From Waterburya agarophytonicola KI4 (lineage in GTDB: Bacteria > Cyanobacteriota > Cyanobacteriia > Cyanobacteriales > Xenococcaceae): a stretch of 37,106 nucleotides of DNA. The stretch is taken from positions 1-37,106 of the forward strand of contig NZ_JADWDC010000040.1 in NCBI RefSeq assembly GCF_020640915.1. Direction: 5' to 3'. The notes beneath the pieces were generated by a model. It saw nothing but the letters and a program-made list of their open reading frames with translations. It was not told the origin of the DNA and did not search any database. The position numbers were made by a program, and so were the translations under genes. Of this stretch, positions 17,501-26,100 are shown one piece after another; position 1 is the stretch's first letter; every line of letters begins with the position of its first letter.

Positions 17501-17899
17501 ATGGAAAGAGGATTATTCTGGCTACCTTTGTTGATAGCTTTTATTTGGTTAGCCTGGAGTGGCTGGAATGAATATCAAAAGCTAGAAGCTTATAAAGTTT
17601 GGGCGGAAAATTTTGATAACGCCAAATTTGATATTTATGCGGTGTTGGGCAAAAAAGGACGCGAACTTACTTGGGGTAAGCCAACTCGCAAGGGAATGGT
17701 GGAATTGGATAGTTTTTCTTTGGATGATGTGGAAGAAATTAATTTATTGGTAGGAGATGAAGCGGTGGATCTAGATAATCTTCCGCACAAGGGAAAGCCA
17801 TTTCTAGAACTTACTTTCCACGATAAACCGACCGTAAAAATTCCTTTCACCGATATTCCTTTGGCTGCAAAGTGGCTCAATTATATCTACAACGCTTGA
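17501..17899 (+). CDS. Small membrane-anchored conserved hypothetical
   Basis: An N-terminal transmembrane helix (about 5-20, FWLPLLIAFIWLAWSGW) is followed by a soluble domain of about 110 residues with a PH-like alternation of strands (DIYAVLGKKGRELTWGKP, then the terminal helix PLAAKWLNYIYNA). I do not recognise a named family; it looks like a conserved cyanobacterial protein that follows mnmA. The frame could start at a TTG six bases upstream (17495), but the ATG at 17501 is better. It lies 13 bases after mnmA and 9 before the DUF3616 gene. No function can be assigned. Confidence 0.75.
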   Translation: MERGLFWLPLLIAFIWLAWSGWNEYQKLEAYKVWAENFDNAKFDIYAVLGKKGRELTWGKPTRKGMVELDSFSLDDVEEINLLVGDEAVDLDNLPHKGKPFLELTFHDKPTVKIPFTDIPLAAKWLNYIYNA

Positions 17900-17908
17900 T
17901 AGTTAGTT

Positions 17909-18895
17909 ATGGAGTTATGGCACAAAAAAATTCAGTTTAAGGCGATCGCTTTGGTGATTTGTTTGATGGCGATCGCTTTGTTTTTTATTCCAGATCGAGT
18001 CTTTAGTCAAGTTGATTTATTACCCAAAAATAAAATTAAATTCCAAGGAAAAATTATTGAAGATGAAGATATTAGTGCGGTTGGGATAGTTGGTAAATAT
18101 ATTCTGATTGGTGCGGATGAAGGTAACACAATTCAGGTTTTAGAACCCAATAAAAAACGCTCTAAATATCGAGTAGCTGGAAATATAGAACTTTTGGGCA
18201 AGGAATCGAAAGCAGAGATTGATCTTGAAGGGATGGCAGTTATAAATAATACTGTATATGTAACGGGTTCTCATTCCTCAAATTATAAAACTATAATAGA
18301 TGAGAATAATCGTAAAAACGTTTTTCGTTTTCAGCTAAATCCCGAAACTGGTAAATTAGAATCTTCCATAGAAAAAGCGAGTCTGCAAACAATCTTAGAA
18401 CGAGATAAAATTCTCAGTCAATTTGCTAATATTCCCTACAATGAAAATGGAGTAGATATAGAAGGAATTGCCCTAAAAAGCGATCGCTTGTATTTTGGAT
18501 TTCGTACTCCAGTTTTGCATGATGATTATATCCCTATCGTAGTAGTTGAATTTGAACAGATCAATCCTAGCGATCGATACGAGCTACGTTACGTCAATCT
18601 AGATGGGAATGGAATTAGAGATCTAGTCGCAGTAAATGACGGTTTTTTAATTTTGACTGATGAGACAGGAACTAAGGGAAGCGATTATCGGGTTTATTTC
18701 TGGGATGGTAATGATGACTTACCAAAACCAGACAATAGATCGGCAGCTAAACTTTTAAGGGAGATTCCCGCGAAGAAAAATACTAAAGCAGAAGGATTGA
18801 CAATCCTAGCAGAAACAGCTTCTAGCTATAGAATTTTGGTCGTCTACGATGGCGTAGCCAAAGGCAATCCAACTATATTTGAAATTGATTATTAA
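17909..18895 (+). CDS. DUF3616 secreted protein
   Basis: The 328 residues have an N-terminal hydrophobic segment (about 10-28), probably a signal peptide. A propeller-like series of repeats follows: YILIGADEGNTIQVL, IDLEGMAVINNTVYVTGSHS, VDIEGIALKSDRLYFGFRTP, LVAVNDGFLILTDETG and AEGLTILAE. This DLEG/GLAI-type pattern is that of DUF3616 (phytase-like/strictosidine-synthase-like beta-propeller relatives). It probably acts in the periplasm. No catalytic residues are established for the family. Last gene of the mnmA run. The first 20 codons carry two GCGATCGC sites 24 bases apart in a repetitive GCGATCGCTTTG context. Confidence 0.8.
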   Translation: MELWHKKIQFKAIALVICLMAIALFFIPDRVFSQVDLLPKNKIKFQGKIIEDEDISAVGIVGKYILIGADEGNTIQVLEPNKKRSKYRVAGNIELLGKESKAEIDLEGMAVINNTVYVTGSHSSNYKTIIDENNRKNVFRFQLNPETGKLESSIEKASLQTILERDKILSQFANIPYNENGVDIEGIALKSDRLYFGFRTPVLHDDYIPIVVVEFEQINPSDRYELRYVNLDGNGIRDLVAVNDGFLILTDETGTKGSDYRVYFWDGNDDLPKPDNRSAAKLLREIPAKKNTKAEGLTILAETASSYRILVVYDGVAKGNPTIFEIDY

Positions 18896-19015
18896 TATCT
18901 TTGAAGTATTGCTATAGCGATCGGCGAAAAGAAAGCGGGTTCGCTACAGTAACAATAAAGTCTCTATTACTATCAGCTTTATCTTTTAAACTAAATCGTT
19001 TAAACTAAGAACTTA

Positions 19016-19873
19016 ATGAGCAGCAATCTATATCAAGATATTCGAGAATTTTATGATGCTTCTAGCGGATTATGGGAGCAGATCTGGGGCGAACATATGC
19101 ACCATGGTTACTATGGCAAAAATGGTAACTATAAGATCGATCGCCGTCAAGCTCAAATAGAATTGATTGAAGAATTATTGTTATGGAGTGATTGTCATAT
19201 CAATAATCCTCCAGAAAATGTAATTGATGTTGGCTGTGGTATTGGTGGCAGCACATTACATTTAGCCGAAAAATTTGGTTGCAACGCTACAGGAATTACT
19301 TTGTCCCCCGTACAGGCCTCTAGAGCCACAGAAAGAGCTAGGGAAGCGGGTTTAGATAGTGGAGTGAGGTTTGAAGTAGCAAATGCCTTAGAGATGCCTT
19401 TTGCCAACGACACTTTCGATTTGGTATGGTCGTTAGAAAGTGGCGAACATATGCCAGATAAAGCTAAGTTTCTGGCTGAATGCTATCGCGTTTTAAAACC
19501 AGGCGGCAAGATTATTTTTGCTACTTGGTGTCATCGAGAGACTAATTCTTGGGCGGGAGATTTAACTTCCAGGGAAATTGCCCACCTCAAGGAGATTTAT
19601 CGAGTGTATTGTTTGCCCTATGTGATCTCTTTATCCGAATATAGAGCGATCGCCTATGAATGTGGCTTCACGGATCTAAAAGCTGATGATTGGTCGACTG
19701 CGGTGGCACCTTTTTGGGATGTGGTGATTGATTCAGCTATCACGCCTCAAGCGGTTATTGGTTTAGTACAAGCGGGTTGGCAGACTATCCAAGGAGCATT
19801 ATCTCTTAATTTGATGAGTCGCGGTTATGACCGAGGGTTGATTCGCTTTGGTTTGATTACTGCTACTAAATAA
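19016..19873 (+). CDS. Gamma-tocopherol methyltransferase-type SAM methyltransferase
   Basis: A class I SAM methyltransferase of 285 residues that fits the tocopherol C-methyltransferase family (VTE4), which converts gamma- to alpha-tocopherol. Supporting segments are the N-terminal EFYDASSGLWEQIWGEHMHHGYY, SAM motif I VIDVGCGIGGST, then SLESGEHMPDK and WCHRET. The closing GYDRGLIRFGL agrees with the cyanobacterial enzyme. The next gene encodes HPPD, the same order as the known Synechocystis slr0089-slr0090 pair, which supports the assignment. Synechocystis VTE4 has an N-terminal extension absent here, so this protein may be soluble or peripherally bound. A related dimethylglycine-type or MPBQ methyltransferase is less likely. 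Confidence 0.92.
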   Translation: MSSNLYQDIREFYDASSGLWEQIWGEHMHHGYYGKNGNYKIDRRQAQIELIEELLLWSDCHINNPPENVIDVGCGIGGSTLHLAEKFGCNATGITLSPVQASRATERAREAGLDSGVRFEVANALEMPFANDTFDLVWSLESGEHMPDKAKFLAECYRVLKPGGKIIFATWCHRETNSWAGDLTSREIAHLKEIYRVYCLPYVISLSEYRAIAYECGFTDLKADDWSTAVAPFWDVVIDSAITPQAVIGLVQAGWQTIQGALSLNLMSRGYDRGLIRFGLITATK

Positions 19874-19907
19874 ATAGGCTCAATTGTTATGTCAGACAGA
19901 ATTTTAT

Positions 19908-20975
19908 ATGAAGATCGATCGCATTCATTTCTATACTAGAGATGCAGCAAAGATAAAGGATTGGTTTACTCGTAATGTCGGTTTTAATGTGATCGGCAAC
20001 AGTAATAATCAACATACCCATACCGAAGTAATTTCTCTTAACTCTGCTTGCTTGGTTTTTTCTTCCCCTCTAACTAAAAATAGTCCTGTCGCATCGTATC
20101 TTAACTCTCATCCTTCAGGGGTTGGGGATATTACTTTTAGGGTCAAAGATATTCAATCGATCGTCGATCGCGCCTACGATCTCGGATTAAATATTCTGCA
20201 AGATCCTCAAACTTATAAATCGGATCGGGGTATATTTAGAGCGGCTCAAATTCAAGGTTGGAAATCTTTGCGCCATACTCTAATTGAAGAAACCGACAAT
20301 AATTTAGATTACTGTTTTTCTACTCTCAATTTAGAGTCACAACAAGCTATTAGTAACTCCTCCTCTCAAATTACCGACATCGATCATGTGGTGCTGAATG
20401 TTGCTGCGGGAAAACTCAACTCGGCAGTAAAACTATATCAAGATTTATTTGGATTTAAGATTCAACAGAGTTTTAATATTCAAACCCCAACATCGGGACT
20501 ATACAGTCAGGCTTTAATAGATGATAGTGGTGCGGTGCAGTTTAATATTAACGAGCCTACTTCTAATACTTCCCAAATCCAAGAATTTATCGATCTCAAC
20601 CATGGATCGGGCATTCAACATCTAGCATTGCGATCGCAAAACTTGATTGCCGATGTCCAACGGATGCAAGACAAAGATCTGGCTTTTTTAACTATTCCGC
20701 AAATTTATTACAACCAATTAGATCGAGGGATTAACTTGAGTCCCCAAGAGTGGCAAGCGATCGCACGAGAGCAGATTTTAGTAGATTGCGATCGCAACAA
20801 CCCGCGATCTTTATTAATGCAAATTTTCACTCAACCTATTTTTGAACAACCCACTTTCTTTCTAGAGTTTATCGAGCGCAGACAACAAGCTCAAGGTTTT
20901 GGCAAAGGGAATTTTAAAGCACTGTTTGAGGCAGTCGAAAGAGAGCAAATAATGAGTAATAGTGCTACCCAATAA
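19908..20975 (+). CDS. 4-hydroxyphenylpyruvate dioxygenase
   Basis: This Fe(II) enzyme converts 4-hydroxyphenylpyruvate to homogentisate, the head group of tocopherol. Two vicinal-oxygen-chelate halves are present. Iron ligands, numbered from the ATG at 19908, are H160 (in DIDHVVLN), H238 (in GSGIQHLAL) and E320 (in FLEFIERR). C-terminal GFGKGNFKALFEAVE is a family hallmark. The frame reaches back to a TTG at 19884, but MKIDRIHFYTRD gives the better start. It follows the gamma-tocopherol methyltransferase by 34 bases (from the ATG) and is probably co-transcribed with it. The length (355 residues) is slightly longer than the Synechocystis enzyme. Confidence 0.95.
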   Translation: MKIDRIHFYTRDAAKIKDWFTRNVGFNVIGNSNNQHTHTEVISLNSACLVFSSPLTKNSPVASYLNSHPSGVGDITFRVKDIQSIVDRAYDLGLNILQDPQTYKSDRGIFRAAQIQGWKSLRHTLIEETDNNLDYCFSTLNLESQQAISNSSSQITDIDHVVLNVAAGKLNSAVKLYQDLFGFKIQQSFNIQTPTSGLYSQALIDDSGAVQFNINEPTSNTSQIQEFIDLNHGSGIQHLALRSQNLIADVQRMQDKDLAFLTIPQIYYNQLDRGINLSPQEWQAIAREQILVDCDRNNPRSLLMQIFTQPIFEQPTFFLEFIERRQQAQGFGKGNFKALFEAVEREQIMSNSATQ

Positions 20976-21035
20976 CAGATTGAGTTTCTTTTAATGATTT
21001 TGTAAATTCAAGATAATTTTTCTGGTATTTGGGGA

Positions 21036-21671
21036 ATGATACAAATAAGAGGAACGATTTATTTTGATTATGGGTTTGAGCAAATGCAACCGTTTATTTA
21101 TGTTTTATTGTCTACAGCAATTGTATTTTCATTACTAAGTTTTATTCTCTTGATGATTGGAATTCAAATTTATAATAGTTTGATCGTTAAGAAAAATCAG
21201 GTTAGTAAATCTTTTGCTAGTGTTGATGTTTTATTAAAAAAAAGATGGGATTTAATTCCTAATTTGGTAGCGGTGGTTAAAAATCATATGGAATTTGAGC
21301 AACAAACTTTAGCTGAAATTACTAGATTGCGATCGCGAGCTATGAGTGGGGAAATTAGTCCCGAACAAAGATTGAATGTGGAGAATCAAATTACTCGGAC
21401 TATGGGTAGTATTATGGCACTGATTGAAAACTATCCCGACTTAAAATCTAATAATCACGTAACTCAATTATTAGAATCATTAAATGAGACGGAAGAACAA
21501 ATTTCTGCTGCCAGACGTTTTTATAACAGTGCGGTCACGGATTATAATAATGCGATCGAAATGTTTCCTAGCAATCTTGTAGCTGGATATATGAAATATG
21601 CAGCCAAAGAATTATTTGTTACTCCCGCAGAAGAAAGAGCCAATGTTAATGTTGGGGAATTATTAAATTAA
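21036..21671 (+). CDS. LemA family membrane protein
   Basis: LemA proteins have an N-terminal transmembrane helix and a helical soluble part. Here the helix is at about 20-46, followed by YNSLIVKKNQVSKSFASVDVLLKKRWDLIPNL, the family signature, and a long helical tail with FYNSAVTDYNNAIEMFPSN and a final APA-type NVNVGELLN. The ATG at 21036 has GGGG directly before it, which is too close to act as a Shine-Dalgarno. A second Met at 21084 is equally near the helix, so the start is uncertain. The next gene (DUF3137) starts 18 bases later and is a common partner of lemA. Confidence 0.9.
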   Translation: MIQIRGTIYFDYGFEQMQPFIYVLLSTAIVFSLLSFILLMIGIQIYNSLIVKKNQVSKSFASVDVLLKKRWDLIPNLVAVVKNHMEFEQQTLAEITRLRSRAMSGEISPEQRLNVENQITRTMGSIMALIENYPDLKSNNHVTQLLESLNETEEQISAARRFYNSAVTDYNNAIEMFPSNLVAGYMKYAAKELFVTPAEERANVNVGELLN

Positions 21672-21689
21672 TTGTTGGTATAGCTATTA

Positions 21690-23066
21690 TTGATAAATGT
21701 GGATAAATCACTATCATCTCAAGAAATAGATCGCCTTTTTATCGCAGGCGATCGCAATTTATACCAAGGTAATTTCCCCGCAGCGATTGATATTTTTGAA
21801 CAATTATCTAAGATTTTAGAACCAAATCACGAAAAATATTTTCACGTCCGACGTAATCTGATTAAAGCTTATCAAAAAAACCAACAAATCGAAAAAGCGA
21901 TCGCTCTTTGTCAATTAGCGATCGATAGTGAAAATAATACTTTTTCTTTTTGGGGAACAAAGTTTATGGCGCATCTAGATCCTCAATTTAAGCCAGAAGT
22001 TGCTATAGAAGCAAAGGATTTAGAAGTAAATCAGTTAAAGATCGATACTCCTAATACTCCCATTAAATTTAAGACATTATCTCAGTTCAAACAATATTGC
22101 CAGGAACATTTATTAGATAAGCTGAAGGAGTTAGAGAAAAAAAGAATACAAACTCTCGCTACTATCTTTATCTCAGGAATTATTTGTTTGATAGCCACTT
22201 GGGGCTTTGCCCAATTTATCTTTGGTTTTTTACGGTTAAACAATAATATCTTTATTTTTTATTTGATTTGTTTGAGCTTTGCAATTCCAGTTTGGCTGAT
22301 TTTTTGTCGGGGATGTATTCAAGTATATGGTTTGGGTTTTAAGCGGAATATTATTGAAAAAATAATTGATTTTATTGACGAACCAGGAACGCTTAGTTAT
22401 GCCAATCAATTGTTCTTAGAAGACAAACGCCAAACTATTTTAGGTTTTACTCGCAGTCAAATATTTAGGGATGAATTGCAAGAGCCAGATAATTTAGAAC
22501 AAGAAGATTGTGTATATGGAACAATAGGTAACACTGATATTTTCTTTGCCGAAATCATGGTAGAAAATATCAAAGAAGGATATCTAAACGAATTTGAAAT
22601 GTCGGAGTTTCGAGGAAAATCTATTTTCTTTCGAGGTTTATTTTTTGAAGCAGAATTTTCCAAGAAGTTCCTTAGTCGTACATTTATTTTACCAAATACT
22701 TTTAAAAATAAAGTATCAGTTTTAAACAATTGGCGGGGTCAAAATGTAGATTTAGAAGATCCAGAGTTCAAGCAAATGTTTAAAGTCTATGGAGACAATC
22801 AAGTAGAATCTCGTTATATTCTTTCTACTAATTTAATGAATCGTTTAGTAGAATTTAGAAAAAAAGCAAAACGGCAAGTATACCTTTCTTTTGTGGATGG
22901 ATTTCTCTATATTGCTATTCCCTATCGTCATAATCTATTTGAACCAAAGCTTTTTCAAAAGATGACATCCTTTACTCCATTGCGAGAATACTTTTTCGAC
23001 TTACAATTAATGATTGGTATCGTTGACGATCTCAACTTAAATCGTCGTATTTGGGGCAGGCACTAG
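21690..23066 (+). CDS. TPR and DUF3137 domain membrane protein
   Basis: The 458 residues have an N-terminal TPR-like helical part (about 10-80, with NFPAAIDIFEQLSKIL and IEKAIALCQLAID). A basic linker and two transmembrane helices follow (about 154-180 and 186-206). The C-terminal domain matches DUF3137, with CVYGTIGNTDIFFAEI and FFRGLFFEAEFSKKF. The start is a TTG at 21690 or a GTG at 21699. It is next to lemA and the two are often adjacent in other bacteria; the shared role is unknown. The TPR extension is not usual for the DUF3137 family. Confidence 0.8.
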   Translation: MINVDKSLSSQEIDRLFIAGDRNLYQGNFPAAIDIFEQLSKILEPNHEKYFHVRRNLIKAYQKNQQIEKAIALCQLAIDSENNTFSFWGTKFMAHLDPQFKPEVAIEAKDLEVNQLKIDTPNTPIKFKTLSQFKQYCQEHLLDKLKELEKKRIQTLATIFISGIICLIATWGFAQFIFGFLRLNNNIFIFYLICLSFAIPVWLIFCRGCIQVYGLGFKRNIIEKIIDFIDEPGTLSYANQLFLEDKRQTILGFTRSQIFRDELQEPDNLEQEDCVYGTIGNTDIFFAEIMVENIKEGYLNEFEMSEFRGKSIFFRGLFFEAEFSKKFLSRTFILPNTFKNKVSVLNNWRGQNVDLEDPEFKQMFKVYGDNQVESRYILSTNLMNRLVEFRKKAKRQVYLSFVDGFLYIAIPYRHNLFEPKLFQKMTSFTPLREYFFDLQLMIGIVDDLNLNRRIWGRH

Positions 23067-23098
23067 TATAGCCATCGAACTACAGGTTAAGACACCTC

Positions 23099-23130
23099 TG
23101 AGTCTCTTTGCGTCTTCGCGCCTTTGGGTG
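23099..23130. repeat. Degenerate repeat (TCTTTGCGTC-type)
   Basis: The bases read TCTCTTTGCGTCTTCGCG, then CCTTTGGGTGAG. The phasing of CTTTGCG units recalls the short repeats of the TCTCTGCGTCTCTGCG kind scattered through cyanobacterial genomes. It lies in the 72-base gap between convergent genes. One copy is visible here. Confidence 0.4.
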
Positions 23131-23138
23131 AGCATTTT

Positions 23139-26100
23139 TCAATTTATTTTTTCAATATTTTCTTTGGTTAATTGCTGCAAAGCCATCTTTATTTTTTCAG
23201 CTAATACTCGAACCAAAGGCTCTTGAAGAATTTCTAAATGATCCCCATCTAGATCGATAACATTTAATTTAGCTAAAGCAAACTGCTGCCAATTTAATTT
23301 TGGATCTGTATCTTTTGTCGCTCTGAACAAAGTAATGTCACCCTCATAAGGCTGCATGACGTAATTTTTATTTACTTCATAATGTTCTTTTCTTAACTTG
23401 CTATATTTAGCCTGGGCAAATTCTCTTTTGGTGTCGTCTATTAAATATTTTCTAATCCAGCTAATATTGTATAAATTACAGCGTAATTCATCTCTAGTTA
23501 CTGTCCAGCGTCTTTTGGCTTTGTCCATAACATAAGCCATTCCTTGGGTTTTTAAGTTACTAAAATGATCGGCAACACGCTCCTCAAAAGAAGGAATTTG
23601 ATAGATTGAATTGCCATCTGGACAACGAGAATCTAATAAGCCGAGAAATTTAACTTCGTGTCCTTGAGATAGGAGTATTTGAGCCATTTCATAAGCAACC
23701 ACTCCACCAAAAGATACTCCCATTAGATAATACGCACCACTAGGTTGAAATTGCTGTAGATCGCGAACATAATATGCGGCTAAACCTTTAATATCTCTAG
23801 GATGGGGACTATTAGGATCGTCGGTAAAATCTACCGATAGACCATACAAAGTGATGTCTGCGTTGAGATGTTCGATTAAAGGACGGTAGTATTCTAAACC
23901 AAAGCCTAAATAGTGAATACAGTAAACGGCAGGTTGAGAATTACCTAGTTTAATCGGCACAAAAGTTTTGGGATAACTTACTTGCTCTTCTTGACGAATA
24001 AAGCTCGCTAAGGCTTCTGGAGTAGGTGCTTGAAAAACTCTAGAGATCGGAATTGTCTGGTTATATTTATTGGCTATTTCTGTAACTAACCGCGCAGCGA
24101 GTAAAGAATTACCCCCTAGTTCAATAAAATTGTCTTGAACGCTAATAGTTTTAATGCCTAAAAGATCTTGCACCATCTGGACTATTTCTGCCTCAAGGCG
24201 ATCGCGCGGGGCAATAATCGTCGATGATTCTTGAATATCTAATGCAGCCAAAGCACGACGATCTACCTTACCACTAGTAGTTAGAGGAAAAGTATCTACA
24301 AAGAGAAATGTATTCGGAATCATATAGGCTGGTAGTTTTTGCTCTAGGTAACTCCGCAGCATCTTTACCGTAAGCTCTTGTTTACCTGGCACTATATAAG
24401 CGCAGAGAGTTTCACCCAAGTTGTTTTCGCGCACGATTACCGCAGCCTCAACTACTAATTCACTTTGGGACAATACAGCCTCTATTTCCCCTAATTCAAT
24501 GCGCAATCCTTGGATATTGACTTGGCGATCTATCCGTCCTAAAAACTGGATCGTGCCGTTATTTAAGTAACGTCCTAAATCCCCTGTCTTATATAATCTC
24601 GCCCCTTCTAGATAAGGATTAGGGACAAACTTTTCGGCGGTGAGTTCGGGTCGGTTAAGATAGCCTTGGGCTACTCCCGCACCGCTAATATGAATTTCGG
24701 CTGCAACTCCAATAGGTACTGGCTGTAGATGTTCGTCTAATAGGTAGACTCTCATGTTGGGAATAGGACTACCTACAGGAAGAGACTTAAATTGCTGATC
24801 GATTTGTTCGGGAATTTGATATACCGTAACTACTCCCGTACCTTCGGTTTGACCGTAGATGTTGGCTAGTTGAACATCTGACTTGAAAGTCTCGCGCCAG
24901 CATTGATAGATTTCTGGCGTTACCTGTTCGCCCCCTGCTGCAACTAAACGCACCTGATTGTCTAGTAAAGCCTTGCGTTTACTATCTTCCTGTTGATTTA
25001 AGATACCCCAAAAGTTACGCCAAAAAGAGGGAACATGATCGACAATAGTTACCCCGTGACGTTTGATGAGTTCAAAAAACTCTATTGGGTTTCTCGTTTC
25101 TTTGGTAGTTACAATCAATGCGGTTGCACCCTGTGCCAGAGGCATCAATAGCTGTCGTGCGGAAACAATTAGGGCAATTGAACCACGATGGAGATATACA
25201 TCGGCAGGAGTTATGTTGAAAGCTTGCTGTAGAGATTGGGCATAATGACTCAAGTTACCGTGAGTTAGCATTACTCCTTTGGGTTTACCTGTAGAGCCTG
25301 ATGTGTAAACAATGTGAGCTAAATCTGAGATGGTTATATCTAGGTTTAAGTTGTCTTTAGAACAGTCGGCAATTAAATGGCGATCGCGAAGCGTACCCAA
25401 AGGGTAATCGCGAAGCGTACCCAAAGGGTAATCGTGAAGCGTACTCAAAGGGTAATCGCGAAGCGTACCCGAAGGGTGATCGCGATCGCCACAAATAATC
25501 TGCTCGACCTTTGCGGGTAGTTTATTTAACAGACTTTCTTGAGTAAGTAATATTTTTATATCAGCATCTTCCAAGATGTAAGCTATTCTAGCAGTCGGAT
25601 TACTAATATCTAAGGGTACATAAGCACCACCTGCTTTAAGAATTGCCAACACCCCCACTACCATGAAGAGCGATCGCTCTATACACAAACCGACTAAAGA
25701 TCCTGGGGCAACTCCTTTTGCTCGTAAGTAATGAGCTAGCTGATTGGCTTGTTGATTTAATTCACCATAGGTTAACTGTTGTCCCTGACAAATAATTGCT
25801 ATAGCTGATGGATTTTGCTCGACTCGCGCTTCAAATAGTTGATGAATGGATTGTGGTATAGATTCAGCTTCAGTTTGATTCAGGTCATATAAAACCTGCT
25901 GCCTTTCTTTTGCAGAGATTAAAGCTAGGGAATCGATGGTGGTTTGGGGATTAGCAACAATTGACTCTAATAGTACCTGATAGTTATCGCAGATGCGTTG
26001 AATAGTGTCTGCATCAAACAGATGATAATTATATTCAAGTCTAAAAATTAAGTGTTGAGATTTCTCAATGATATCTAAAAACAATTCTCTTTGAGACATC

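Noticed and set aside
18896-19015. Possible RNA gene or riboswitch between DUF3616 and the methyltransferase
   Set aside because: Although GGTTCG occurs, no clover-leaf or conserved riboswitch core can be built around it.
25383-25478. CRISPR array
   Set aside because: The 24-bp units are directly adjacent without spacers and lie inside an intact reading frame.
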